Part shown: in pieces, positions 1 to 10,493 of the stretch | Layout of the letters: each line of letters begins with the position of its first letter | Numbering within the stretch: the stretch's first letter is position 1 | DNA from: Elysia marginata | Taxonomy: Eukaryota; Mollusca; Gastropoda; Plakobranchidae | Direction of reading: 5' to 3' | NCBI GenBank assembly: GCA_019649035.1 | Contig: BMAT01007312.1 | Span: 126,112 to 151,235 of the forward strand | Length of the DNA stretch: 25,124 nucleotides | Program-made: the position numbers and the translations under genes | Notes under the pieces: generated by a model | Seen by the model: only the letters and a program-made list of their open reading frames with translations | Database searches by the model: none | Told to the model about the DNA's origin: nothing

Positions 1-75
1 TATCATTCCTATGTTTTACTGTTTAATATAGATATGTATATAAAATGAACACCAATCTCTGTTGATGATTTACAG

Positions 76-147
76 GAAAATCCTCACTGATCATCCAGTT
101 TGTGGAAAAACAGTTTGTTGATTCATATGACCCCACCATTGAAAACA
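76..147 (+). CDS. RHEB: RHEB exon 2: P-loop end and switch I
   Basis: The acceptor is TTTACAG at 69-75 and the donor is GTAAGT at 148. The exon starts two bases into the Gly18 codon, encodes K-S-S-L-I-I-Q-F-V-E, then the switch I segment FVDSYDPTIEN, and ends with the first base of Thr42. It is 72 bp. A GTG at 102 can be misread as a start; it is an internal valine codon. Confidence 0.95.
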
Positions 148-3100
148 GTAAGTACTCAGTTTCTATAAGTATAACTTATGCTTTAAAAGGTTTTTGTAGG
201 GAATGGGAAAAGGAGTGCAAAATTATTGCTCTTGCCCGCAATGATAACCGAAAAGAATGTATTGATTTTAAAGTGTTATATAATGTTTTCAATTGCAAGA
301 AAGGAAATTGCCCTGTGTATTGAAAAGATATTTTAAAGAAATATATATCCCTGATATTCAGGTATAAAAGCACACTAGAAATTCCAGGCACAAGTTCAAA
401 GATAGGAGACAGGTCTTTTTCCGTTTATGGCCCTAATTTGTGGAATAATTTACCTTAGCATCTAAAAAAATTGACCTTAACCAAGAAATCGTTTAGGAAA
501 CAACTCAAAATGTATCTTTTTGAATAAGCTTACACTTACAGTGTTTAATCTCATACTCTTTTAACTTAACTTCTAATTGATTTTTTAATTTTTAACTACA
601 GAACAAATCATAAGATTTAATTTCATTGAAAAAAAAAAGGGTCACCAATCTCACATATATGTGATATTTTTATTTATTTATTTATATATTCATAGACATT
701 TGAGTGTCCTTCAAAAGTTATAAATATTTCAATTATGGTGTTTATTGTAAGGATTCTGTTTTGTTTCCAATATTTTCAGCCTTCACGACGGAGGTGCGGG
801 TGAACGGACAGGACTACCTCTTACACAGCGTGGACACTGCCGGCCAGGACGAATACTCGGTCATTCCACAGAACTACTTTATCAACATCAACGGCTATGT
901 GCTTGTCTACTCGGTGAATTCACAGAAAAGGTAAGCTTCTTTAATTAAAGTTTAAACTATATTATACAGTATTCAGGGATGCAAGTTTTCCAATTATTGC
1001 AGGAATTCCGATTTTTTTAACAGTGTTCTTTAGTTACAAAAGCCAGAAAATTTGAAAAAAATCTTTAAAAAAACCTCCAATCTCAAGATTCATAGAAAAT
1101 CAAAATTTAAACTCTTCTTTTGAGTTTGACCATCAAAAGTGTTTTAGATACAGTTATCGGTTATCAGTGCCGGGCATAGCACTTTATAAAGGTGTTAAAA
1201 TTTTCCTACTTTTTTGGCCTTAGCCACTTGCATCCCTGTATATATATAAAGTACTTGTAAATAAAGAAGACCATGTACGTTTCATTAACACAACATGGTG
1301 TCTTTGAGACTTTGACAAAACGTCATAAACCTGACAGTTATGATGGAGGACAAAGTATTTTCAGAAATGACACAGAAGCTAACAATACTGTCATAATGAT
1401 GTTATGTTATGACTTTCTAAAACCGCATGATAATGCTTTGTCAGAAATTTGAGGTGAATTGATGACACAAAATCTGTCAGTTGTGACCCAGGACAAAATT
1501 TTTGTCCACCATCACAACCGACAGATTTTCAATTCATTTTTTCTTCAATTTTGAAACGGTAAGGCCTTCTTGGATAAAAATGTTAACACCTTTAGTTTGA
1601 GATGGCTACGAGGCAAGAGCTTTTTTGGGACGACCTTATTTTCTTAGTTATGCCTTAAATATCTTTGTCCACCACGACAACCAACAGAAAGGCGACCTTT
1701 TGTCACAGCCTCTTTTTTTTAATGTCAAGAGTTCAAAAATGGCAGAGCTACAAACCAGTACCGATTTTAGTACCAGAATGACTGCCACATTACTGCAGTA
1801 CTTATGTCAAATTAGCTTTGGCGAAAATATCTATAAAGGCCTTTAACAAAGTCTGTCGATTACTAGAGTGAGACAATTACTTCCAAAACCAAAATGCACC
1901 TGATCATTAGATAAAAACGGGTCAATATCTTTTTGGGTAAACTCATAACTTTCTTGTAAGCATTCAATTGAAAGTAGAGACAGTTCAATTTCAAACATAA
2001 ATGACTTAACAACTTCCGCAAGTAACCTTCTCATAATTATACGAGGAAACATCTTATTTTTAATGAACCTTGTTCTCGTTGTGAGTACTGAAATGCTTTT
2101 GGAAAATACTGAAATGGAGGTCTTTTAAGTACTTGAGCCAGTTGATTAGAGGTTGGCAGCTATGAAATGGGTGATTCTGATTATAGAGCAATTTTGACCG
2201 AATGAGAAGAGGATTAAAGAGCAATAATCTTGTAAGTATTGATTCATAACGTTAAATTTAGGGTTTGCTCATTGGCTGACACTAATCATGTGAAGAAACA
2301 AATTTTTTTTGCGGTATATTTCGTCTTTGATTTCCTTGATTTATTTAAATTCCTGTTTAGTAACGACCCTCTTGTTCTTCGTTGTTTCAGCTTTGAGGTT
2401 GTCAAGCATGTTTATGACAAGATTATTGACATGAAAGGGAGAATGACGTAAGTATGACTGCTTCTTGTTTTTCTAAAACTTTAAGGTTTTAACTCTCGTT
2501 CAAGTACTTACTGCGCATATAAACAAGATGAAAAATTTAATGAGTTTAAGTATTTTTTAGCTTTGATACTAATGATAGGGACTGAAAATAATTTTTAAAA
2601 AAACAACATATATAAGCCTTTGCTTGGCGGGTGTTCAAATATATTTTTTGAAAGGTTGAGTTTATTCATTTATAACTTTATTTTCTGTTTTTAAGTTGTT
2701 TCTCTTTCTTAAACAAAATTTTTTTAGAGCAGTTTTTCAGTACTTTCATATTTTTTGTTTTTGTTTTTTTCAGAGTTCCTATTGTGCTGGTTGGAAACAA
2801 GAAAGATCTTCGCTTTGAGAGGTAAGTGTTGAGTTTTGCTGTAGTAGCTCTAACTTTTGCTTGTGGAAACTGCTCTATGCCTTTGCTTCACTGTTTGGAA
2901 TTTAAACTAAAAGCCATTTTAGATTCTAATACTAAATTTTAAAAAACTTTCGTAGACTTGCCAATCTTTATGAATGTCTTAGAAAAATTTGCATTTCGAG
3001 AGTAAATTTTAAGGTTTCACTAATTAAAAATTCTGGATTCATTACACTTGCTTGGCCTGTGTGAGTTTTTGACAATGAGGTTGATTTTTTTTTTTAGAGG

Positions 3101-6100
3101 TAAATCCTATGTTTTAATACTATTTACTTCTGGAAATGATCAAACTTTTAAGAAATAGGCTAAGGTGAATAAAAGCACCAATTTCAAATACAGATTGGCA
3201 AGTCTTGTAGAAATTAACAAAGCGTGTGATTTCTTTTATTATTGAGGGGAATAGTTTTCTGTTTCTGTTTGGTTTGGCATGGTTTTTCTGCACGGTGTTA
3301 ATGTGTTCGCAATGTTTAGTAAAATAGTTTGTTTTTATTAATTACCGTCTGTTTTGGATTGTTTTTATATATAAATAACAATTTGTTTGTGGTGTTTTTA
3401 TGCAATTTAGTTATGTCTTCATTTACTAAAAAATAAATTAGAGAAAGGAGCAATTTGAAAGTTATAGGGGAGTGAACAATAGCGAGAATGGACTGAGAAA
3501 GTAATAAAAGAAGATAAAAAGGACCACTTTTCACTCATGTCCAGTCTTTTCTTTTGACCAATAATAATAGTATTATTTATAATAAAGCACATTTTTCTTT
3601 TGTAGCTCAATTCAATGCACTTTACTGTAAGACAAAAAGAAGCAAAATGAAACAGTTTCTGGAAAATAAAGACGGGCATTAAAGTTTCAGGAAGAAAGGC
3701 CTCTAAATCTCATAGATTGAATTGCTGTAAAGTTATAAATCGAGAGGCATGGTTAAGTCTCTTGGAGACATTTAATTTTCACAATTCAAGTTTGTGGGGT
3801 AAAAAATCAAATTTATCAAACGATGATCTAGATGCAGGGTTTTTTTTGTTCTTTGTTGTTGGTTTTTTTTGTGTTGGGTTTGTGTTGTACATTTATTTGG
3901 TACTATTAAATAATTAATATGGTTTGTTTGGTTAATTTTTTGTAGTTGTGTGTAGTTTTGCACATTCTTTATACATTCGTTGCTTTGGTTTTTTTTCCCT
4001 CTTAGACGCATTCTTTATTATACTAAGCATGTTTTTAGCTTTGTTTGCACAGCCTTTGCTTGAATATTTACTTTCACTCTCATTCACTCACTTTTCCAGC
4101 GAATATGAAAATTTTGATTATGTGAACACCCCATATTACAATTATCCACGGTACTCTTTCATACTTTTGCCTTTTTCTCTTACTGAGTGTCCATAATGCT
4201 TTTCATAATTATCTGTAGCGCTCCTACACAAATTGAGTCTTATTCAAACTTAATCAAAGGTAACGAAATTTTGCTTCAATTCTTTCTTGGTTTGTACATG
4301 TATTAAGCGTTAATGAGTTTTTAAAATAATTTTGTTTCAATAAAACCATTCAGATGGTGACTGAAAATGAGATAGTTAACTAGAAGACCTTTTGTAAAAA
4401 TCCTTTGTAATATATAAAATATCCTACATAAATGCATTCTTTTTTTTTCATTTTCCTGAGGGTATGTTTCGCTGATCCTGAACCTTCTATATGCAATAAC
4501 TCAAACCATAATGGAGATTTAAATTGTTTTCACTAGCTATAAAGCTACTGGGGAGCTTTAAGTCTATTTGTTTATGATCTTCAAAGCTTCTGCAGGTAGA
4601 GTCGTTTTGTGGGAGCGCTACTCATTAATTTAAACAGCTATGTCTTAACCATTATCTAACACTGCAACTAACATGATAAACTGAGTAAAGAATTTAACTG
4701 TCTCTAAATCAACGACTAAAACTTCTGGGAACTAACAACTGTTCCCAAGATAATTCTTTTAACCTTACCACTGATGATTTTCGGCCTGGTCCTGAAGTCT
4801 TATTGGCTTGTGGCAACATTAAAAAAAAAAAATAAAAAGCCTTATAATATATTCCTAGGCAATTGATTTTTCAGTATTTTTATGAACTGTGTCAGAAAAC
4901 TGATATTGGTAAATAGTGTCTGAAAAACTAAGCCCCTATGTGGCAGTTTTAACAGTACAAATGTTCTTTTGAATCCTTCATTTCTCTGAGCTTTACAACT
5001 TGGAAATTGCAAGAAGTTTTCAAAATTTAGTGGAAGGATATCAGAATGTACTATGGTTTGGATGAATATACAGTCTAGTTCCATTCGGCATATATTTTAA
5101 ACTGTATTGGAGACTAAATTTTACTTTGATTCATCCAAAACTCAAATATTATTATAGTTATATTACAACTGAAAAAGAAAGTTAGTACGCTGGATTGAGT
5201 TCGATTCAAGTAAATATTGGAACAGTCCTGGTTCGGATTATAATATTTAGACCCGACTGTGTGAATAAATATGAAAAAAAAAATTGTAAAAAGAATCATA
5301 GCTAAGTTGTTGCCCAGGTGTGGGTTATTCATCATGTGGAATGTTTAACATGAAATGATGGTGAGCATCGCTGGCAGAAAAGCTGATATGCCCGATGCTA
5401 TTGCCGCTAACAGCTCTGTGTTATGCCCAAGTTCAGCCAGACAATCAAATTCTTGGGCTCTTTTTTTTCTTCTTTGGCTTTTAATCAAATGCAACCAAAC
5501 TAAACTGTGATAGGTTAAGTGTATGTCTTGGAACCAGTCAAAATGAGTCTTAAGTCAAAATTGGAAAGTTATAATATATCATCAGTTTCCTACAGGAAAA
5601 CTTATTTCTCTGCATTTAAATGTAACGAAAAGATAAGCCTTATTGTGCTTCTGTGTGAAGTAATATTGATAGCCGTTTAAAGTTGGCAGGGTCAGGACTT
5701 GCGAATTTTTGGAAAGGGGGGGAAATTGCTTTTGAAGTTTGGACAACTAAAAAGATGCAATGTCCTTAGCCACCAAACTTATCAAAATTAAACACATAAA
5801 AGATGAAATTTGGACATGAATCAGGCTTGAAAAGTGTCTAGAAATGGTGTTAACTTCAATATCTAAAACAAGAAAGAAAGTTTTGACTTCTGAAAAACTA
5901 CTAAACTTTGAAAGCCTGTATCTCAAAACTAGGCTGGATGACTTACGACTCATTTGGATAGAATACGAGACATACGCTAATTAAAAACTTAAACCCTAAG
6001 TTAACATCAGCTTCAATAACATCGATCTGCTTTAATCCAACAAAAATAAATTTTTCAGACAGTATACATCCAGAATTTTCTGTTTTTGTCTTAAAGCTGC

Positions 6101-8639
6101 AAATATTTTTTTATCACACAAAGCACCTATGTAAAGTTATTGTATTTTACTGCAATAAAAATATCTTTAGCAATCTTTTTTTTTTTAATACGAAATATGA
6201 TCAAAAAGGATTCAACTCTTTTAAATCTTTTAACAGAGATATTTATGAATAATGACAAATTTATTGTCGTTTTTGTTATTGCTTCTATTTCTTTTTTAAA
6301 AATCTTTGTGATAAATAATCCATTCTTTTGAACAAACCCTAATTCATGTAATAGGTTTAATCTGTTTAATACCCTCTTTTAAGAATTTAAAAATGTGCCG
6401 CAGGTATTCGGTCACAGATGTTAGGCAGGGTTTGTTTTTAGTTAACTCAATGAAAACGTTGGGCTAGTTTCCAGTGGCTTAATGAGGTTAAGAGAAAAAA
6501 CAAACACAAGTGCTTGTGAATTTTAGGATAATAAAGTTTTTTAGCACAAGATGTCTAGTATGTACAGAAAAAAAAACATTCAATAATTCTTCAAAACTAA
6601 ATAAACTCTGTGTCCAGTGTGTCTCCTAAGGTTGCAAAGCTGCCCGACACAAGTGACTGGCACATCTGTAATGAGTTAATATCTTTTGTTAAGTCTCAAT
6701 TCTTTGTTAGGCAGTACAGTAAAATAAACAATGAAAGGGCAATGACAGTTCTAGCTCTTGATGGCGTTCTAATCTCTGTTTGTTATACAATTCCCTAGAG
6801 TGATCTCTGAAGAAGAGGGTCGTAGACTTGCCGAGTCCTGGAAGGTTCCGTTCATGGAGGCCTCAGCGAAGGAGCATCCTGTAAGTTACCTCAGTGTTGT
6901 GGTTGTTTACAGATTGACACTCTGAGGGATCAGGCTTTCAGGGATGACAAATTTTTTTAGTTGTTTTCTAGGGGTTTTTTATCTTTATTTTTTTTTTAGC
7001 CTGAGAAAGTGACACACCGATTTGGAAAAGATTGACCCCATGAGCAGTGACAATTCAATGTCCGGTAATGAAATGTTTATATGAGCGAGGATGAGGGCCA
7101 AGGTTTTCAGTTGTTTTCAGAAAATTCAAGTGGCATCTCTGAACTTAGTTATAGTTTGCTGTCTCTAGTCTACTGTCGACCAAAACTTTTTCATGTTTTT
7201 ATCCTCTTTGTAGGTTTTTCTTTAGCTTTGTTGGTTCTCTCTCACTTTCTCTTTCTCGCCTAGTCTCCATGTATAGTTCTGGATACTCTAAAATCTCAAA
7301 TGCATAAAGCAGGATAATAAAAGATTAATTACAGATTCTCTAAATCTGATTTTGCCAATGTTTTTTAACCGAAAATGACATGGTTGGCAAACTTTTCTAA
7401 ATTCCTAACAGCATTACTAGTGGAAGCTTTTTATCCTTTAATTCTTTTTTATGAACACAATTTGGCTTTCCTTTTAACTGATGGGTGGCTCTTGAAAATT
7501 GTTCTTCATGAAATTGTAGGTCTTTCTCTTTGTTGTATTACTACTTTGTTTCTGTTATCTCCTCTTTGGAACACATAAGTATCCTCTACTAATTCTTTAT
7601 GTAGGCTCTACCTCCAAGCTGAAAAACGTGTTTGGTCAGTCTTATTAGATAGACTTCTCGTTAGAATCTTTCACAACTAAAAATGAAACCTCTCAATACT
7701 TGCCACTCACCGCCCCNNNCCCCCCCCTTTTTTTTGTTCAGAATCTTTAGTTCAATTAAAGAACTTCAACAGTTTAATATTTTTCGAGAGTTGCTGCATT
7801 AACATATCAAGTTGTGATATAATAATTTTTTCTTGTTTAAGTTTTTGACAAAGGGCTCATACTGAAGCCCATAGAAGTGCTTCATTCTTTTCTACTTTTT
7901 GAAATTAATTTATTCCCTTTCGGAAAAAAAATTGGTTTACTATTTTTAATATTTCGTTGAAAATCTAGCCATAACCTTTACCACTTTAGTTTCACTTGGA
8001 AGCTAAACACAAAATTTTGCTGCCGCTCGGTCGGTCTTTTTTTAATTGGAAACTATAACAATAATTGAATGGTCCTCAATTTAAGTTTAAGCTACCCTAT
8101 TGTAATTTCTTACAAGAAATAAAATTGTAGTGCATTTACATTATTTTTCGGTCCTTATGGTACGTTTTTTGCTATAGACATTTTTAAGTTGAAGATGAAG
8201 AGCATTTTTCCAACACCCAGTATCTGTATTTATCAAGTTATATAGAAAATCAAGAAAAACTGATCATTTTGCCCTCTCTCTCTCTTTTTGTTGTAAAAAT
8301 CCACATGACAAAGCGGCTTTTTACCAACTTTTGTTTGAAAACTTTTTATAATAATGTTAACATCGTTTTCAAGAATAACGGAAGAAGGAGAACTCTGATT
8401 TCACTACAAAGGTTCAAATAATGAGTTTTGGAAAACGGCTCTTTTAATTATTTCAACATTAAATACCTCAAACTGCGTTAACTGTAAAGGGTTTTGTATT
8501 TTCTCTCCTCCTCCTCCTCCTCCTCCACTTCACGTCGTCCAAGCAGTCGGTGAAAGAACTGTTTGAGACTGCCATCAACACGATGACCATGAAAGAGAAC
8601 GGAGATTCTGGCGAGAAAAACGGCTGTGTCCTGTCCTAG
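76..8639 (+). CDS. RHEB: RHEB small GTPase (mTORC1 activator), exons 2 to last; first exon lies outside the window
   Basis: Six exons (76-147, 780-930, 2391-2447, 2774-2821, 6799-6880, 8547-8639) with GT-AG introns join into 167 codons. This equals human RHEB from Gly18 to its end, assuming a G from the missing first exon. Visible features, human numbering: GKSS end of the P-loop; switch I QFVDSYDPTIENTF with Tyr35, Thr38 and Asn41; switch II VDTAGQDEYS with Asp60, Gln64 and the RHEB-type Asp65; NKKD for guanine specificity; ASAK as G5; a C-terminal CaaX box CVLS. In known family members, GTP-bound RHEB activates mTORC1 on lysosomal or endomembranes and is switched off by the TSC1/TSC2 GAP. 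The CaaX cysteine is farnesylated, and Ser in the last position fits farnesyltransferase. The RHEB-specific Arg15 lies in the unseen exon. Identity is secure. The only doubt is one codon at the last acceptor. Confidence 0.96.
148..779 (+). other. RHEB intron 2
   Basis: GT at 148 and AG at 779. It contains the decayed reverse-transcriptase fragment at 363-527 and A/T-rich sequence. I see no RNA gene or conserved control site. Confidence 0.85.
363..527 (+). pseudogene. C-terminal remnant of a LINE-type (non-LTR) reverse transcriptase
   Basis: Translation from 363 gives YKSTLEIPGTSSKIGDRSFS, then VYGPNLWNNLP, an in-frame TAG at 456-458, HLKKLTLTKKSFRKQLKMYL and FE before TAA at 525. The series IPxTxxxxGDRxFSxxxPxLWNxLP followed by a basic FKxxLKxYLF ending is characteristic of the segment after the reverse-transcriptase core in many animal LINE proteins. 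Only about 55 codons survive, with one stop and no upstream RT motifs. It is therefore a dead 5'-truncated copy or a fragment, in the sense orientation of RHEB. The exact LINE clade cannot be named from this piece. Confidence 0.75.
780..930 (+). CDS. RHEB: RHEB exon: switch I end, switch II, central beta strands
   Basis: The acceptor is TTTTCAG at 773-779 and the donor is GTAAGC at 931. The first two bases complete Thr42. The exon encodes FTTEVRVNGQDYLLHSVDT, then AGQDEYSVIPQNYF and INGYVLVYSVNS, which aligns without gaps to human RHEB. It is distinctly more GC-rich than the flanking introns, as expected for a conserved coding exon. Confidence 0.96.
931..2390 (+). other. RHEB intron 3
   Basis: GT-AG intron of 1460 bp. 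It holds the nested inverted repeat at 1331-1688. The remainder is A/T-rich with no coding sign, and the short open frames inside it match nothing I know. Confidence 0.8.
1331..1688. repeat. Nested palindrome: four copies of a roughly 30-bp motif, two per orientation
   Basis: A motif close to GACAGTTGTGATGGTGGACA occurs forward at 1331-1360 and 1471-1500 and reversed at 1499-1530 and 1661-1688. The inner pair touch, giving a hairpin whose arms continue outward (GTGAATTG near 1454 against CAATTCAT near 1530). The outer pair enclose it. This is the architecture of a foldback or MITE-type element. No transposase frame or clear target duplication is visible. Confidence 0.65.
2391..2447 (+). CDS. 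RHEB: RHEB exon: helix SFEVVKHVYDKIIDMKGRM
   Basis: The acceptor is GTTGTTTCAG, ending at 2390, and the donor is GTAAGT at 2448. The first base completes the Ser codon split from the previous exon (AG plus C), and the last two bases start Thr. Human RHEB has SFEVIKVIHGKLLDMVGK at this place, so the alignment is collinear. Confidence 0.95.
2448..2773 (+). other. RHEB intron 4
   Basis: Short GT-AG intron of 326 bp with a long T-rich tract before the acceptor. Nothing else is recognised. Confidence 0.85.
2774..2821 (+). CDS. RHEB: RHEB exon: VPIVLVGNKKDL, the G4 guanine-specificity motif
   Basis: This is a 48-bp micro-exon with a T-rich acceptor tract ending in CAG at 2773 and a GTAAGT donor at 2822. 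It encodes T-V-P-I-V-L-V-G-N-K-K-D-L-R-F-E and two bases of Arg. NKKD is the residue set that reads guanine in Ras-type GTPases. Confidence 0.95.
4215..4621. mobile_element. Possible MITE with short terminal inverted repeats
   Basis: GTAGCGCTCCTACACAA at 4215-4231 is mirrored by TTGTGGGAGCGCTAC at 4607-4621, with one mismatch and a two-base gap. The enclosed 400 bp has no coding frame. I cannot find a convincing target duplication, so the element call is tentative. Confidence 0.35.
5527..5973 (+). repeat. Interspersed repeat, copy 1 (intron 5)
   Basis: From CTTGGAACCAGTCAAAATGA to TACGAGACAT this roughly 447-bp segment aligns along its whole length with 9008-9444, in the same orientation. 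Shared landmarks are AACCAGTCAAAATGAGTC, GGTCAGGACTTG against GGTTAGGACTTG, GTTTAGAAATGGT-like TCTAGAAATGGT, and a final ATTTGGAnAGnATnCGAGACAT. It is probably a non-autonomous transposon, with no coding capacity. Confidence 0.7.
6799..6880 (+). CDS. RHEB: RHEB exon: VISEEEGRRLAESW and the EASAKE G5 motif
   Basis: The acceptor is TTCCCTAG at 6791-6798 and the donor is GTAAGT at 6881. The exon encodes (R)VISEEEGRRLAESWKVPF, then MEASAKEHP, and ends in phase 0. It matches human RVISYEEGKALAESW followed by SSAKE. It is preceded by the longest intron of the gene, 2822-6798. Confidence 0.95.
7717..7719. other. Three unresolved bases (NNN) inside a C homopolymer
   Basis: The Ns are flanked by CCCC and CCCCCCCC followed by a T run. 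This is a homopolymer base-calling problem, so the true length here is uncertain. It lies in an intron and does not affect the gene model. Confidence 0.95.
8506..8526 (+). repeat. (TCC)7 microsatellite in the polypyrimidine tract of the last RHEB intron
   Basis: Seven uninterrupted TCC triplets end 20 bases before the acceptor at 8546. They very likely form part of the polypyrimidine tract read by U2AF, so length variation could influence splicing of the last exon. Confidence 0.85.
8547..8639 (+). CDS. RHEB: RHEB last coding exon with CaaX box CVLS
   Basis: The frame reads SVKELFETAINTMTMKENG, then DSGEKNGCVLS, stop TAG at 8637-8639. The acceptor is the second AG of the tandem AAGCAG at 8541-8546. 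This choice gives exactly the human RHEB length between SAKE and the end. Using the first AG would add one Gln. The prenylated cysteine is encoded at 8625-8627. The linker before it is polar and divergent, which is normal for a hypervariable region. Confidence 0.93.
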   Translation, partial: SVKELFETAINTMTMKENGDSGEKNGCVLS

Positions 8640-9007
8640 TGAGCTTTTCCCTCTGACGTTTGCCCTGTATTTATTCATACAACATGATCAAGAGACTCAT
8701 TTCCTTATTTTGTTTTGTTTTTTTAATTCAACCTTGGTTTCACTTTCTCTTGTTTCACTTTCATTTTGTTTTCTTGTAAATTATCTAAATGGCACTTGTA
8801 TTATAACTTTCTTCAGTGTATTTTTATTTGGCATTTATAGCTCTCCCCAATGCTAAAATGTATGAACCAGCTTATCTGTGTGGAATCTGTTACCATTTTT
8901 TCTGGTGTATAATTGGTTATTTTTTATGTCAATTTTGCTCTCTGCGATATCCTAATTTGTGTTTTACTGTATTGCTCCTAGCTTTTGTTTATTAAGTGAT
9001 GTTTTGT

Positions 9008-9444
9008 CTTGCAACCAGTCAAAATGAGTCCTAAGTCGAAGTTGGAAGGTAGTCAGATTTTGGTATTACAGCAAAGCTTATTTTCACTACTTTCAATTGC
9101 AACAAACAGAAAAGCTCTATCATGCCTCTTTTATGTATGAAGTTATAGCCATTTGAAGTGGTAGGGTTAGGACTTGTGAAATTTCATAAAAGGGAGGAAA
9201 TTGCATTTAAAATTTAGACGACTGTAAAGGTGTGAAGGTCTAAGCAACCATACCAATTAAAATTAAACTTATAAAACATAGAGTTTCAACATGGATTAGG
9301 TGGGAAAACTGTTTAGAAATGGTCTTAGCGTCAGTATCTAAAATGAGAAAAAAAAATGACTTCTAAACGCTCCCTCAATTTTTAAATCGAAATCTCAAAT
9401 GGAACCATTTGACTAACGACTTATTTGGACAGGATGCGAGACAT
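9008..9444 (+). repeat. Interspersed repeat, copy 2 (3' of RHEB stop)
   Basis: This segment aligns throughout with 5527-5973, starting CTTGCAACCAGTCAAAATGA and ending GGATGCGAGACAT. Divergence appears to be about a quarter of positions, so insertion is old. Shorter related endings (ATTTGGACAGnnTGnGAGAnA) occur near 13770-13790, and weaker ones near 11020 and 14100. Confidence 0.7.
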
Positions 9445-10156
9445 TTCTTTTTCTTTTTTACATTTCCTTTGCCCACCCTTTCGCTGTTAGAGCATCTAGA
9501 TCTTGGTCTTCCCATGGCATTCGAAAAACTTGAGCTTTGATCTCTCCTAACTTACCTCCCCTTGGTTAAAGGACAGTTATGTTAACTTTCGAAGAAACTA
9601 AACTAGTTTTGCTGCATAGTCTAACTGAGATAGACTGACAATATTGATTAGGGTTTGGATCACCATATTTTGTTATGAAATATTTTTAGAATGGCACTTA
9701 AATATTTGAGAATAAGCAGTCCCTTTTTATCATCGCTGATGTCGAAAATTCTATACAAACAATTATTGATGGAAACGCATATTTGAAGGCCAAGATAAGT
9801 TTTTAATTTTTGCCGATGGAACACCTCTCCAGTGGCGACCTTTCATAGCAGTCTTCCGCAAATTGGTTCAAATTTTTCTTTTTTTTTTTTTAAGGCTGTG
9901 TAAAAAATGTGTGACTATCATCCTTTTGTTTTTTACACTGCATGTAGAAAGTTAGTTAGTTAGGTTGTTTTTATTGAGACTTTAATTTGGCCTGTTATTA
10001 CTGTAATGATTACATATCAAAAAACACCTAAGATTTAGCATACCGAAGGTGGCTGTCAGACATAGCTTATTCGTTTGGGAAAATGATGGAAGAAAATAAT
10101 GTAGACAGTGTAGTTGTAGTGTGTGTATGTGCAGGCTTGTTGAAATTTCTGGCTGT

Positions 10157-10313
10157 CTTTCTCTCTCTCTCTCTCTCCTTCCCTCTCTCTTTCTCTCTCA
10201 GTGCCTGTTCTCTCTCTCGTTCTCTTTCTCTGTCTCTTTCCCTCTCCCTTTCTTTCTCTGTGCCTGTTTTGTCTCCTCATCTCTTTCCCTCTCCCTTTCT
10301 TTCTCTGTGCCTG

Positions 10314-10360
<47 letters not shown>

Positions 10361-10493
10361 TCCCTCTCTCTTTCTCTCTCAGTGCCTGTTCTCTCTCTTA
10401 TTCTTTTTCTCTAACTCTTTCCCTCTTTTCTTTTTCTATGCCTGCTCCCTCTCTCTCTCCCACTCTCTCTCTCTCTCTCTCTCTCACACAGAC
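10157..10493 (+). repeat. CT-rich low-complexity tract, about 340 bp
   Basis: Almost pure pyrimidine on the + strand: (CT)n runs, the longest at about 10318-10357, broken by a recurring TGCCTG spacer at six or so places. A block CCTTCCCTCTCTCTTTCTCT recurs near 10177 and 10359, so the tract grew by block duplication and not only by dinucleotide slippage. The Leu/Ser-rich open frames across it in all three forward frames are artefacts of the repeat. Confidence 0.95.

Larger units (their letters stand above)
2822..6798 (+). other. RHEB intron 5, the longest in the window
   Basis: GT-AG intron of about 4 kb, strongly A/T-rich. It contains a possible inverted-repeat element at 4215-4621 and one copy of an interspersed repeat at 5527-5973. 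No nested gene is supported: the open frames of 60 to 86 codons lack any family motif and have base composition like their surroundings. Confidence 0.8.
6881..8546 (+). other. RHEB intron 6 (last intron)
   Basis: GTAAGT at 6881 and AG at 8546. It contains the ambiguous bases at 7717-7719 in a C run and a (TCC)7 pyrimidine tract at 8506-8526 just before the acceptor. Open frames at 7081-7263 and 7375-7578 are hydrophobic by T-richness only and look like chance. Confidence 0.8.

Noticed and set aside
3419..4196. Hydrophobic open frames inside RHEB intron 5
   Set aside because: They are T-rich by composition, overlap on both strands, and lack splice signals in phase or family motifs.
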